Part shown: positions 1-8,855 of the stretch, piece by piece
How the letters are laid out: every line of letters starts with the position of its first letter
Position numbering within the stretch: position 1 is the stretch's first letter
Assembly (NCBI RefSeq): GCF_000223215.1
Contig: NC_017243.1
Location: 2,418,001-2,482,000, forward strand
Source of the DNA: Brachyspira intermedia PWS/A
GTDB lineage: Bacteria > Spirochaetota > Brachyspiria > Brachyspirales > Brachyspiraceae
Reading direction: 5' to 3'
DNA: 64,000 bases
The notes under the pieces: generated by a model
Database searches by the model: none
Seen by the model: the letters and a program-made list of their open reading frames with translations, nothing else
What the model was told of the DNA's origin: nothing
Program-made: the position numbers and the translations under genes

Positions 1-2
1 CC

Positions 3-1040
3 TCTCTCAAACAAAAAACTTCTATTTCGGTAGATAGAGAGAAGAAAAAACTATTTTCTACAAATGAACTTAGCTTAGAAGAGGGATTAACTGTTGCTTC
101 TAACTTAAAAGTACAGGCTGTTATTATAATGGATAGTGAAAAAGTATTAAAAGACACTAATAATACCGCTACTAATAAGAATATCACTATTAATTCAAAT
201 GAAATAAATACAATATTAAGCAATTATAACATTACAAATACTATGCTTAGTAATGATATAGTGCTTACAAATGAAGTTAAAGACTTAGGCGATTTAATAG
301 AATATGGAATTGGAGAAAAAACAGAAAAAATTGATAAAGACGGAGAAGAAAAAAGTGATGAAGAGCTTTATGAAATGAGATATAATTTTAAAGTCATAGA
401 TATGTTAACTGGTGATACTCTTAAAGAATATGAACTAAAAAATCAGTCTGAAAGTGTAACAACTATACAAGAAATATGTACTTATTTAGAATTTTATTTC
501 TCTAACCTTTTATTCAAAGCTATGGAATCTCCTATAAACGGTATATATTTAAATTTTAGAATAGAAAGAATAACATTAGAAAATAAAACAAATGTAATAA
601 ACAATGAAGGTGAAATAATAGAAGGAGAATCTTTTACTCTAAATTTCAGACCAAATACTGAAGGATATTTATATATATTTGCCTTTCAAAATGATGGAAA
701 TGTAATATTAATGTTTCCAAATGACTTCAATAATTTTATAAACAATAAATATGAAAACAAAATAGAAGCAAGAAAAAATTACGTAATCCCCCCTGCAAAT
801 TCTAAATTCAATATAAAAATAAGACCTCCATTTGGAGAAGATGCTTTTTATTGTCTATACACAAAGAAAGAACAGCAATGGATAACAGGTGAATATTTCA
901 AAGGTGATGGTTTTCAAATGTGCCCAAAAAATAAAATTGCTGAGTTTACAGATAAATTGAAATATAAATTAAAATTCATTAGTTCTAATGATTGGCAAAT
1001 ATCAAAAGTATATTTAAAATCCATTTCAGAAATAAAATAA
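3..1040 (+). CDS. DUF4384 domain protein, 5' end outside window
   Basis: The reading frame is open from base 3 with no stop, so the first ATG at 129 is probably internal and the gene starts upstream of the window. The C-terminal half carries a DUF4384-like segment: a stretch around GYLYIFAFQNDGNVILMFPN followed by aromatic and basic residues and IKIRPPFGEDAFYCLY. Proteins with this domain are usually secreted or envelope-associated, often beside surface or kinase-type domains that cannot be seen here. The middle is Asn/Glu-rich and low in complexity. The exact role is unknown. A hairpin terminator follows the stop codon. Confidence 0.75.
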   Translation, partial: SLKQKTSISVDREKKKLFSTNELSLEEGLTVASNLKVQAVIIMDSEKVLKDTNNTATNKNITINSNEINTILSNYNITNTMLSNDIVLTNEVKDLGDLIEYGIGEKTEKIDKDGEEKSDEELYEMRYNFKVIDMLTGDTLKEYELKNQSESVTTIQEICTYLEFYFSNLLFKAMESPINGIYLNFRIERITLENKTNVINNEGEIIEGESFTLNFRPNTEGYLYIFAFQNDGNVILMFPNDFNNFINNKYENKIEARKNYVIPPANSKFNIKIRPPFGEDAFYCLYTKKEQQWITGEYFKGDGFQMCPKNKIAEFTDKLKYKLKFISSNDWQISKVYLKSISEIK

Positions 1041-1074
1041 AGCTATCAACTCATTATAAAGTCAATAGCTTTCT
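1039..1074. terminator. Shared terminator between convergent genes
   Basis: AAAGCTAT at 1039-1046 pairs with ATAGCTTT at 1065-1072 across an 18-nt loop, between the stop codons of two convergent genes. The stem is short, so strength is uncertain. Confidence 0.5.
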
Positions 1075-1105
1075 TGATTAATAAAACTTTTTTCGTATAT
1101 ATAAA

Positions 1106-1795
1106 TTATTTATAAATATATTTGCTGTTCAAAAGAGGCTGATATCTATTTTCTTTATCCAAAAATGAATTGAGATAAAAATCATATAAAACAATAGTTC
1201 CATCTTCTTGTACATGTCCTACAGGATCATATTTATAAAAAGGTAAAATGGAACCTTTATATTTTACTGTATCTGAAGGACCCCATCTTTGAGGTACATC
1301 AACACCAAATACTTTTTCCTCTTCTACAGGTACTCCATATATATATACATATTTTGTATATATATCTATAGCTACCAAAGTATTATCTAAAGATATTATT
1401 CCGCCGCCCTTTCCTGTAAATCTATAGAAATAAAAACGTTTCATCATATTAGCATTAGCTCTATTTCTTTTCTCTGTATATAAAGGATTATAGCCTCTAT
1501 ACTGATAATATGTCATAGATGATATAAAAAATATACCAGCTTTTGAATTTTTACCTTTGTACATATATTCTTTTATAGAAGAGTCAGAAGATTCCCAAAA
1601 CATATTTTCAGTTTTATCTATAAATTGTAATGTAGGCACATTATCACCATCAAAAGTAGCAACTAAAAGCCAATCATTGAATTTTGAAGAACTAAAGTTT
1701 GGATTATATGATAAATCTCTCTCTATAGTTTCTTTTGAAAATAAAAATAAACTATTTATAAATATCAATAATAAACAAAAAAATACTTTTTTCAT
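1106..1795 (-). CDS. Exported hypothetical protein
   Basis: The 229-aa product begins with a classic signal peptide: MKK, then a hydrophobic stretch ending near LFLFSKE. There is no lipobox cysteine, so it is probably periplasmic or surface-released rather than a lipoprotein. The mature part is rich in Tyr, Phe and Lys and has no motif I recognise. It is monocistronic by layout, with a convergent gene downstream and about 700 bp of non-coding sequence upstream. No function can be assigned from sequence alone. Confidence 0.65.
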   Translation of the reverse strand: MKKVFFCLLLIFINSLFLFSKETIERDLSYNPNFSSSKFNDWLLVATFDGDNVPTLQFIDKTENMFWESSDSSIKEYMYKGKNSKAGIFFISSMTYYQYRGYNPLYTEKRNRANANMMKRFYFYRFTGKGGGIISLDNTLVAIDIYTKYVYIYGVPVEEEKVFGVDVPQRWGPSDTVKYKGSILPFYKYDPVGHVQEDGTIVLYDFYLNSFLDKENRYQPLLNSKYIYK

Positions 1796-2501
1796 AAAAT
1801 CGACTCAAAATCATAGTAGTAATTTAATTTTTATTAAATTTATAATACACTAAAAAATATATAAGTAAATGTTAAAAAGATAGTATGTAATGTAAATTTA
1901 TAGAAAATTAAAGAAAAAATATATTCTAACCACAATTATACTACATTTTATACGAAAAATACTACATTTTATATTTATTGTTGCTGAATTATTGAACATT
2001 TTTTATCTTATGTCTTATATGTATTTTATTATTACTTTTATTGCATATATCAACTTTTCCCCTCGTACACGACAGTCGGACTTCATCAAAATTGCAAAAG
2101 CAGTTATATCATAATATAAAATCATAAATAATTAAATTTAAAAAGTTATTTACCATACATAACTCTTTATCATTTTATTATAAAGATAATATTTAATTTT
2201 TTAATATTAGAATGTTAAATATAAAAATTGTGGGGTATAACAATACTATAATTGAATGCGAATAATTTTTATTAGTAATAACTAGAGATAAACGAGTAAC
2301 TGATAACTTTAGTTGTCAGATATTTATAAATAAAAAATCGAGTCTCTATCAGCTTTAGCTGATAGAGATAGCAAAACGAGATTTTTTATATATGATAAAA
2401 AGTTTATCGATAGCAATAACCAGAGATAAACGAGCAGATGATAACTGACGAAGGAAGTTGTCATCTATATTTCAGCGAGTTTATCGATAGCAATAATAAG
2501 A
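1796..2501. other. Gene-free stretch with repeat remnants
   Basis: No credible gene lies here. The left third is plain A/T-rich spacer. Around 2047-2110 is a GC-richer remnant (ATCAACTTTTCCCC onward) resembling the G/C-rich repeat modules at 48.2 and 50.2 kb. From about 2270 to 2500 it holds dyads with GATAAACGAG and CGAGTTTATC words, also seen at 48.8, 53.4 and 56.2 kb. Confidence 0.6.
2332..2387. repeat. Nested hairpin repeat
   Basis: A perfect inner dyad (TCTATCAGCT-TT-AGCTGATAGA) sits inside an outer A-run/T-run stem (AAAAAATC with GATTTTTT). It is terminator-like in both directions. Related words (AGCTGATA, CTCGTTTATC) recur in the intergenic regions of the ankyrin block. Confidence 0.6.
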
Positions 2502-3575
2502 TTATTTATTATTGTCATAAGGATTTATTTCTATATATTTTACATCATCCTTTTTTTCATCTTCATTATCTTCAGGATTTATTTCTATAACCTTTAAATT
2601 ATCTCTATCATTATTTTCATCTGTTGTTTCTGCATCTTTTGTTTCTATTATATCAGCTTCTATAATATCAGATTTTTTATTTATATTTTTTAGTTTTCCA
2701 TAAATGATCACAAAAAGCACATAATATATAATAGACATTAAAACAGCAGATAAACTGTAAGGAATTAAAGACATATTATTATTATATACTGTATTAAATA
2801 AATAATTATATCCATAAGGGAAAAGTATATATAATAATAATATTAATGGGATAGTAAGCAAAAGCCATAATTTGTTTTTATAAACTTTATCAGCAAATGA
2901 ATATGATATAATGATTGTCAATATAGATATTGTAGATAAATATGAAACAGTACCTCTATCCAATTTAGCATTATTATAATCTAATTCTAAGAAATTCATT
3001 ATAATAATTCCGCATATAGAAGTTAAAAATATACCTATCATTGTATATATTATAGCAAATAATAATTTAAGTAAAAATACTCTGCTTGAAAATTCTTTTT
3101 CAGTATGAGGAAGCATTTCAACAACCCAAAGTATTATAGAAAAAGTAAAAGTTTGAATAAGAAGCTCAGGCAAATTAACTAGATGAAACTCAAGAGGAAG
3201 CTGAGTATATATCAAACCTTCTATAGAACTAGGTGCTGATGAAGGAGCTGCAATAATACCTATACATGCAAATATAAGCCATAGTATAAACCAGCCAAAT
3301 TTGGTAGCTATAATTTTTCTAAGAGGGAATAATGCAATAGCTATGAATATTGCCCTTATAGGTTGTAAAAATGGCCCTATAACAGTCAGAGGAGATTCAA
3401 AACCTCTCATAAAATTAGTAATTATATCATTACTATATACAGAGGTGTAATCAAACATGTTAGAGAATAATATTCCAAAAACTATATAAGTTAAAGTATG
3501 AATAACAGCAACTTTTATATAAAAAATAAAAAAATGTCTAATAAAAATTTTTGGACTATTCTCATTCTCTTCCAT
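2502..3575 (-). CDS. Polytopic membrane protein with acidic tail
   Basis: The 357-aa product has about eight hydrophobic segments spread from residue 15 to about 300. A hydrophilic acidic C-terminus follows, containing an approximate repeat (IEINPEDN... and IEINPYDN). I recognise no transporter or enzyme motif. It lies 16 bp downstream of ymdB on the same strand, so it may be the third gene of an rny-ymdB transcript, although this association is not a known conserved one. Confidence 0.65.
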   Translation of the reverse strand: MEENENSPKIFIRHFFIFYIKVAVIHTLTYIVFGILFSNMFDYTSVYSNDIITNFMRGFESPLTVIGPFLQPIRAIFIAIALFPLRKIIATKFGWFILWLIFACIGIIAAPSSAPSSIEGLIYTQLPLEFHLVNLPELLIQTFTFSIILWVVEMLPHTEKEFSSRVFLLKLLFAIIYTMIGIFLTSICGIIIMNFLELDYNNAKLDRGTVSYLSTISILTIIISYSFADKVYKNKLWLLLTIPLILLLYILFPYGYNYLFNTVYNNNMSLIPYSLSAVLMSIIYYVLFVIIYGKLKNINKKSDIIEADIIETKDAETTDENNDRDNLKVIEINPEDNEDEKKDDVKYIEINPYDNNK

Positions 3576-3591
3576 AAGAATTCTCTCTAAT

Positions 3592-4407
3592 CTATTTTTC
3601 TTGTCTTTCTACAATATCATTATGATAAACTAAATTAATCCTTTTAATAGAAAGTGCCTTACCAGTTACAGTGTCAACTTGAACTACAATACCATTAATC
3701 ATAGGGCTAGTAGTTTCCACTTCAAATCTATGAGGCATTTTGGTAACAAATCTAGCTATAGCCGGTTCTTTTTTCATTCCTATAACCGAATTATAACTAC
3801 CGCACATACCCAAATCTGATATATAAGCTGTATATGATGATAATATCTTTTCATCAGCCGTCTGAACATGAGTATGAGTACCAAATATACAGGAAACCTG
3901 CCCTTCAAGATAATAAGAAAAAGCTATTTTTTCTGCTGTAGCTTCTGCATGAAAATCTATAAATATAACATTAGTTTTTTCTTTTATATGCTTAATTGCA
4001 AGATTGGCTTTTTTGAAAGGACAATCCAATGTATCCATAAAAGTCCTTCCCATAAGATTAATTACACCAATCTTACAATCTAACATATCGTATATATAAT
4101 AGCCAAGTCCTGGGGCATCACTAGGATAATTATAAGGACGAAGCAGGCGATGCTCATTGCCTATCAAAGCAAAAACATCCCTATTATTCCAAATATGATT
4201 ACCAGAAGTAAGTACATCTATACCGGAATTAAAAAGCTCTGCTGCTGTATCCCTAGTAATGCCTATTCCATTGGCAGCATTTTCACCATTTGCTATTATA
4301 AAATCTATATTGTTCTCTAATTTTATTTCTTCTAAATGCCTTCTAATAGCATAACGTCCTGTAACACCTATAATATCACCAAGACATAATATATTCTTCA
4401 CAGACAT
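3592..4407 (-). CDS. ymdB: YmdB-family metallophosphoesterase
   Basis: The 271-aa length matches the TIGR00282/YmdB family of dinuclear-metal phosphodiesterases; the Bacillus member hydrolyses cyclic nucleotides. Metal-ligand motifs are visible: GDIIG near residue 11, NGEN near 41, SGNHIWNN near 67, FHAEATAEK near 152, and GTHTHVQTAD near 176. It starts 5 bp after the rny stop codon with an AAGG ribosome site, the same rny-ymdB order found in Firmicutes and other bacteria. It is probably cytosolic. Confidence 0.93.
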   Translation of the reverse strand: MSVKNILCLGDIIGVTGRYAIRRHLEEIKLENNIDFIIANGENAANGIGITRDTAAELFNSGIDVLTSGNHIWNNRDVFALIGNEHRLLRPYNYPSDAPGLGYYIYDMLDCKIGVINLMGRTFMDTLDCPFKKANLAIKHIKEKTNVIFIDFHAEATAEKIAFSYYLEGQVSCIFGTHTHVQTADEKILSSYTAYISDLGMCGSYNSVIGMKKEPAIARFVTKMPHRFEVETTSPMINGIVVQVDTVTGKALSIKRINLVYHNDIVERQEK

Positions 4408-4412
4408 TTTAT

Positions 4413-5942
4413 TTACCTTGCAACTTCAACTGCTCTAGTTTCTCTAATAACAGTAACTCTAATTATACCTGGGTATTTCAATTCATCTTCTATTCTCTTA
4501 GCAATATCTCTTGCTATTTGCTTAGCCTGAACATCATCTACCATATCACTCTTAGCCATAACCCTAAGTTCACGGCCTGCCTGTATAGCAAATGATTTTT
4601 CAACACCCTCTATACTATCAGCAATCTTTTCTAAATTATCTAAACGTTTAATGTAGCTTTCAAAAGATTCTCTTCTTGCACCAGGTCTTGCCGCACTAAT
4701 AGCATCCGCAGCCTTTACTATTACAGCCTCAACACTTTGAGTATCAACATCATTGTGATGGGCTCTTATAGCATTAACTACTTCCTCTTTTTCTCCGCAT
4801 CTCTTAGCTAAATCGGCACCGCTCATAGCATGAGAACCTTCTCCTTCTGTTTCTATAGCCTTTCCTATATCATGCAAAAATGCACTTCTTTTAGCCATTT
4901 CCACATTAGCACCTATTTCAGCAGCTATCATAGCAGCAATATTAGCAACTTCTTTACTATGGAAAAGCATATTTTGTCCATAACTTGTTCTATATTGAAG
5001 TCTACCCATATGCCTGATTAATTCATGATGCATAGTAGTAAGATTTAAATCAACAATAGCATTTTCACCTGCTTCCATAATAGAATCTTCAACTTCTCTT
5101 TTAGTTCTCTCAACAACTTCTTCTATTCTAGCAGGGTGTATTCTTCCATCTAGTATAAGTTTTTCTAATGAAACTTTAGCTATGTGTTTTCTCACAGGAT
5201 CAAAACAAGATATCACAACGGCTTCAGGAGTATCATCTATAATAATATCAACACCAGTAAGCGTCTCAAGCATTCTGATATTTCTACCCTCTCTGCCTAT
5301 GATTCTACCTTTCATTTCCTCACTAGGCAAAGATACAGATGTTACAGAAGTTTCCTGAGCCACTTCACTAGAAAGTCTTTGTATAGTTTGTACTATTATT
5401 TCCCTAGCCTTTTTCTCTCCTGTTTCTATAGCATTTTTTTCTATATTATCAACTATTTTAGTAGCAGATTTTTTAGCATCTTCTTCTATACTTCTAATCA
5501 AATCTGCCTTAGCTTCTTCTCTAGTAAGACCTGCTATTCTCTCAAGTTCTTTTTCAGCCTCTTGTATAACAGAAGTTAATTTATCCTCCTGTTCTTTTAT
5601 TTTTTTCATTTTATTCTCAATATTATGCTCTTTATTTTCCAAATATTGAGACTTTTTATCAATATTAGCCTCTCGTTGTAGCACTCTATTTTCTAATTTC
5701 TGAATTTCAGCCTTTCTATCTCTATTTTCGCTTTCCAATCTATTACGTTCTTTCTGTATTTCAGAATTAGCTTCAGAAAGTATAGTCTTTCTCTCATTTT
5801 CTGCTTGCTCTCTTGCACTTTGGAGCAATTTATGTGTTATTATTTCCGTAGAATTAAGCTTGATTTTAGCTATAATAAAACGGGTTGTATATCCAAAAAC
5901 AAACGCAACTACAACAGAGGTGATAATTATTACTGGATTCAT
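4413..5942 (-). CDS. rny: Ribonuclease Y
   Basis: This 509-aa endoribonuclease starts single-stranded mRNA decay at the membrane. The N-terminal transmembrane helix is at residues 3-27. A long Glu/Lys-rich coiled coil spans about 35-160, and the KH domain lies about 208-265 with GRIIGREGRNI. The HD domain follows, with the metal-binding HD pair at 357-358 (SAFLHDIGKA). Length and order match the family. It is transcribed with ymdB. The substrate and mechanism come from family knowledge. Confidence 0.97.
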   Translation of the reverse strand: MNPVIIITSVVVAFVFGYTTRFIIAKIKLNSTEIITHKLLQSAREQAENERKTILSEANSEIQKERNRLESENRDRKAEIQKLENRVLQREANIDKKSQYLENKEHNIENKMKKIKEQEDKLTSVIQEAEKELERIAGLTREEAKADLIRSIEEDAKKSATKIVDNIEKNAIETGEKKAREIIVQTIQRLSSEVAQETSVTSVSLPSEEMKGRIIGREGRNIRMLETLTGVDIIIDDTPEAVVISCFDPVRKHIAKVSLEKLILDGRIHPARIEEVVERTKREVEDSIMEAGENAIVDLNLTTMHHELIRHMGRLQYRTSYGQNMLFHSKEVANIAAMIAAEIGANVEMAKRSAFLHDIGKAIETEGEGSHAMSGADLAKRCGEKEEVVNAIRAHHNDVDTQSVEAVIVKAADAISAARPGARRESFESYIKRLDNLEKIADSIEGVEKSFAIQAGRELRVMAKSDMVDDVQAKQIARDIAKRIEDELKYPGIIRVTVIRETRAVEVAR

Positions 5943-6053
5943 ATTTCACCTCTTTATTTTAAATTATTTTTTACAATGTTATATTATTTAACATAAATTT
6001 ATTATAAAGTCAATAATATATTAATTATAAAAATAACAAAAAGAATGCTGTTA

Positions 6054-6593
6054 TTAATATTTTTGGAACATTTTACCTGAACCTCCGCAAGTTTCACAAG
6101 TTTCAGGTGCTTTATCTCTATATATATTGCCGCAGCTAGGACAAAGATAGAAAGTTACATCTCCATCTTTATTCAAGAAATTATCTATAATATCTTGGAA
6201 AAGTTTAGCATGTTCTGTTTCAACTTTACCCAATGAATTTACAGTATCACTAGCTAATTTATTTTTCTGCTCTATAGCAACCTGTGCTAATTGAGGATAA
6301 AGTATAGTAGATTCATAAACCTCACCTTTGATACCTGCTTCTAAATTTTCTTTATCGCTTAAAGGTTCTACAGGATTAAGCTGAGGAACAAATTTACTCA
6401 TATCTAATCCGCTTCTCAATGCTAATTTTCTCATTTTTTCGGCATGAATTTTCTCAGCCAATGATGTTGTTGAAAAAACTTTTTGAATAGCTTTATTGCT
6501 AGATGCTTTACCAAATGAACTATATCTATTTGCAGCGTTTGATTCGCCTTGAAATATTTGATATAAAACCTCTTCTAATGTTTTAGCAGCCAT
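6054..6593 (-). CDS. Rubrerythrin
   Basis: A 179-aa non-haem diiron protein that reduces peroxide in anaerobes. The N-terminal four-helix part carries the Glu and His ligands (GESNAANRY, EKIHAEKM, EHAKLF). The C-terminal rubredoxin-like domain has two CxxC knuckles, CPSCG and CETCGGSG. The start is placed at the ATG at 6593, because GGAGG lies 7 nt upstream of it. An upstream in-frame TTG is unlikely to be used. The gene stands alone and fits an oxygen-tolerant anaerobe. Confidence 0.95.
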   Translation of the reverse strand: MAAKTLEEVLYQIFQGESNAANRYSSFGKASSNKAIQKVFSTTSLAEKIHAEKMRKLALRSGLDMSKFVPQLNPVEPLSDKENLEAGIKGEVYESTILYPQLAQVAIEQKNKLASDTVNSLGKVETEHAKLFQDIIDNFLNKDGDVTFYLCPSCGNIYRDKAPETCETCGGSGKMFQKY

Positions 6594-6793
6594 ATTTATT
6601 TCCTCCAAATTATGTATTTATATTTAAAAAGAATAATTGTTTTTATTATAATATTCCCACATACATGATATCAATTACTTTAAAAAAAATCAAACCATTT
6701 TTTAAAAAATAGAAAAAAATTAAAGCACATTAATATAGATTTAAATTTTTTTATATTATAATAAAAAATTATTATTTTAAAAACGGCGAGAAC

Positions 6794-7414
6794 ATGAATA
6801 ACATTATTATAACTATAAGCAGACAATATGGAAGCGGCGGCAGAAATATAGGAAAATTAATAGCAAACAAATTGAATATAAACTTTTATGATAAAGAATT
6901 TGTAGAAATAGTGGCAAAAAGAACAGGTATTAATAAACAATATCTAGAAAATGTTGAAGAAAAATTCACTAATGATAATCTTTTTTTTAGTGCATTTCAT
7001 AAAGAACATTTTTCAAGCCCTTTTTCAGGACAAATAAAATATTCTACTTTGGATAAAATGTTTGAGATACAAAGTGAAGTTATAAAAGACATAGCAAATA
7101 AAGGAAGCTGTGTAATAATAGGAAGATGTGCTAATTTTATATTAAAAAATACAGAACATAAATGCTTTAATGTGTTTGTACATGCCCCTAATAAGGATAG
7201 AATAGAAAGAATTACAAAAGAATATGGCGTAAAAATAGAGGATGCAGAAACCCAATTAATAAATACCGATAAATACAGGTCTAATTACTACAAATACTAC
7301 ACTGGTATGGAATGGGGAAACATGATAAATTATAATCTCACCATAGACAGCGGATATTTTGATGAAGAAAATGTATGCAATATCATTATAGAAGCCGCCA
7401 AAAAAAGAATGTAA
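6794..7414 (+). CDS. Cytidylate kinase-like family protein
   Basis: The 206-aa protein has a P-loop variant at the N-terminus (SRQYGSGGRNIG, residues 8-19). YDKEFVEIVAKRTG follows, then an IIGRCANFIL segment, the pattern of the cytidylate kinase-like family (PF13189). Members bind nucleotide triphosphate, but their substrate is generally unproven, and it should not be taken as the housekeeping cmk. The ribosome site is weak (GGCGAG). The downstream gene is separate. Confidence 0.85.
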   Translation: MNNIIITISRQYGSGGRNIGKLIANKLNINFYDKEFVEIVAKRTGINKQYLENVEEKFTNDNLFFSAFHKEHFSSPFSGQIKYSTLDKMFEIQSEVIKDIANKGSCVIIGRCANFILKNTEHKCFNVFVHAPNKDRIERITKEYGVKIEDAETQLINTDKYRSNYYKYYTGMEWGNMINYNLTIDSGYFDEENVCNIIIEAAKKRM

Positions 7415-7497
7415 AAAAGAATATAAATACTTGAAAATTGACAATATATTACTATATTTAAAAATAAAGATTTATGATATAAGAATAAGAGGATATT

Positions 7498-7998
7498 ATG
7501 AAGGACAAGATTATAAAAGATTTTTATGAAAATGATTACTTTTCTTATGAATCTGATTGCGATTTATGGAATGATGAAAAAATATCATTATTAATAGATT
7601 TCGGTGAAGAAGCAAATAAATCTGAAATGCTTATGAAATATATAGATAAAATAAATGAAATATTGAAATGGATTGATGAGCATAAAAAAAATGTTACTGA
7701 CTTTCTTATAGAAAAACAATGTTTAGAATTGGCAGAAGAATGGGTAACAACTTGCGAAGAAGTAGATGAAAATACATATAAAAATCAATCCGGAGAATTA
7801 ATAACAATACCTATAAAAGAAGAAGATTTTTTCAATGCTATATATATAGACACTATATTAATAGATTTTGACGAGGATGAAACAAGACCGGATACTACAT
7901 TACATATATTATTTGAACCTGACTATTTCAAACATCATTCATTGATAGTTTATATTGACGGTGAAAGAAATATAGAATACGGAGATATTGCCGGATAA
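7498..7998 (+). CDS. Hypothetical acidic protein
   Basis: This 166-aa soluble protein is very acidic, with no signal peptide or membrane segment. The C-terminal pattern, a hydrophobic HSLIVYIDGERNIEYGDIAG ending, is reminiscent of DUF2262/DUF2004-type families, some of which are immunity-like proteins. I am not certain of the assignment. AGAGG lies upstream of the ATG. No partner gene is visible beside it. Confidence 0.6.
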   Translation: MKDKIIKDFYENDYFSYESDCDLWNDEKISLLIDFGEEANKSEMLMKYIDKINEILKWIDEHKKNVTDFLIEKQCLELAEEWVTTCEEVDENTYKNQSGELITIPIKEEDFFNAIYIDTILIDFDEDETRPDTTLHILFEPDYFKHHSLIVYIDGERNIEYGDIAG

Positions 7999-8152
7999 TA
8001 TCTATAAAATATAACATGATAAATACATATTATTATTTATCATGTTAAAAAATTATTCTAACAATATAATTATAATCTAAAATACTTAATCTATAAATTA
8101 TATAATTTCATATAAAAAATTATAAATTAATAAAATGAAATAAAAAAATACT

Positions 8153-8566
8153 ATGATTATAGTTACTGATCTCAATAAATCAGTAGAATTTTATAAAAAC
8201 ATTCTTGAACTAAATGTTATTATGGATTTTGGAGCAGATAAAACATTAACTGGAAATTTAGTTTTAAAGACAAAAGATACATATAAAGACTTTATTGATA
8301 ATAATGATATTTCTTTTGTATGAAACAATTTTGAAATATACTTTGAAGAAGATGATTTTAATAAACTAAAAAATACAATATAGAATATGTACATTCTGTA
8401 AAAAACATTCTTGTGGACAGAGAGTTATTCTATTTTATGATCCGGACAAACATATTATTGAAGTTGGTGAAAATATGAAAACTGTATGGACAGCGGCATG
8501 ACTATAGAAGAAACTGCAAAACGTATGGACGTACCTATAGAATTTATCAATAGATGCATTAAATAA
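8153..8566 (+). pseudogene. Decayed VOC/glyoxalase-fold protein gene
   Basis: Frame 1 begins MIIVTDLNKSVEFYKNILEL, the characteristic start of VOC-superfamily proteins (glyoxalase and bleomycin-resistance fold). It runs into TGA after SFV and TAG after KNTI. The homologous C-terminus (VILFYDPDKHIIEVGENM) continues in a second frame. The tail (SGMTIEETAKRMDVPIEFIN, to the stop at 8564-8566) continues in a third. At least two internal stops and two frameshifts make it a clear pseudogene. It lies beside a mobile repeat element. Confidence 0.85.
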
Positions 8567-8612
8567 ATTTATAACAATAAAATTAATATATTTTTTATTA
8601 TTATGTAGTTAA

Positions 8613-8855
8613 TATATACTGCAAATTTTTAAGTTTGTCAAAATTAGTTTTTATATTGTTATTATTTTCGGGGACTAGTCCCCGAACCCCTACTTCTTTT
8701 GGTGACCCAAAGAAGCAAAAGGACTGCATTTTGACACAAATCTTGGTTTTACTTACATTTCAAACAAAACTTAATAATATTTTATGCTATTAATAAATAA
8801 AAATTACATTCATAAATAATCCAAATTTGACAAAATATAGTTGTTTAGGTATATT
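8613..8855 (+). mobile_element. MITE-like palindromic element, copy 1
   Basis: A 243-bp non-coding element bounded by TATATA-N17-TGTCAA at 8613-8641 and TTGACA-N17-TATATT at 8827-8855. It is almost identical to the inverted copy at 48343-48586, over essentially its whole length. Inside are the perfect palindrome TTCGGGGACTAGTCCCCGAA and the dyad CTTCTTTTGG...CCAAAGAAG. It encodes no protein. Its right end touches the stop codon of the next gene. A transposase acting in trans is inferred, not seen. Confidence 0.8.

Noticed and set aside
5184..5579. A 131-codon plus-strand frame rich in Ser, Tyr and Phe
   Set aside because: It is the antisense shadow of the coiled-coil and KH part of rny.
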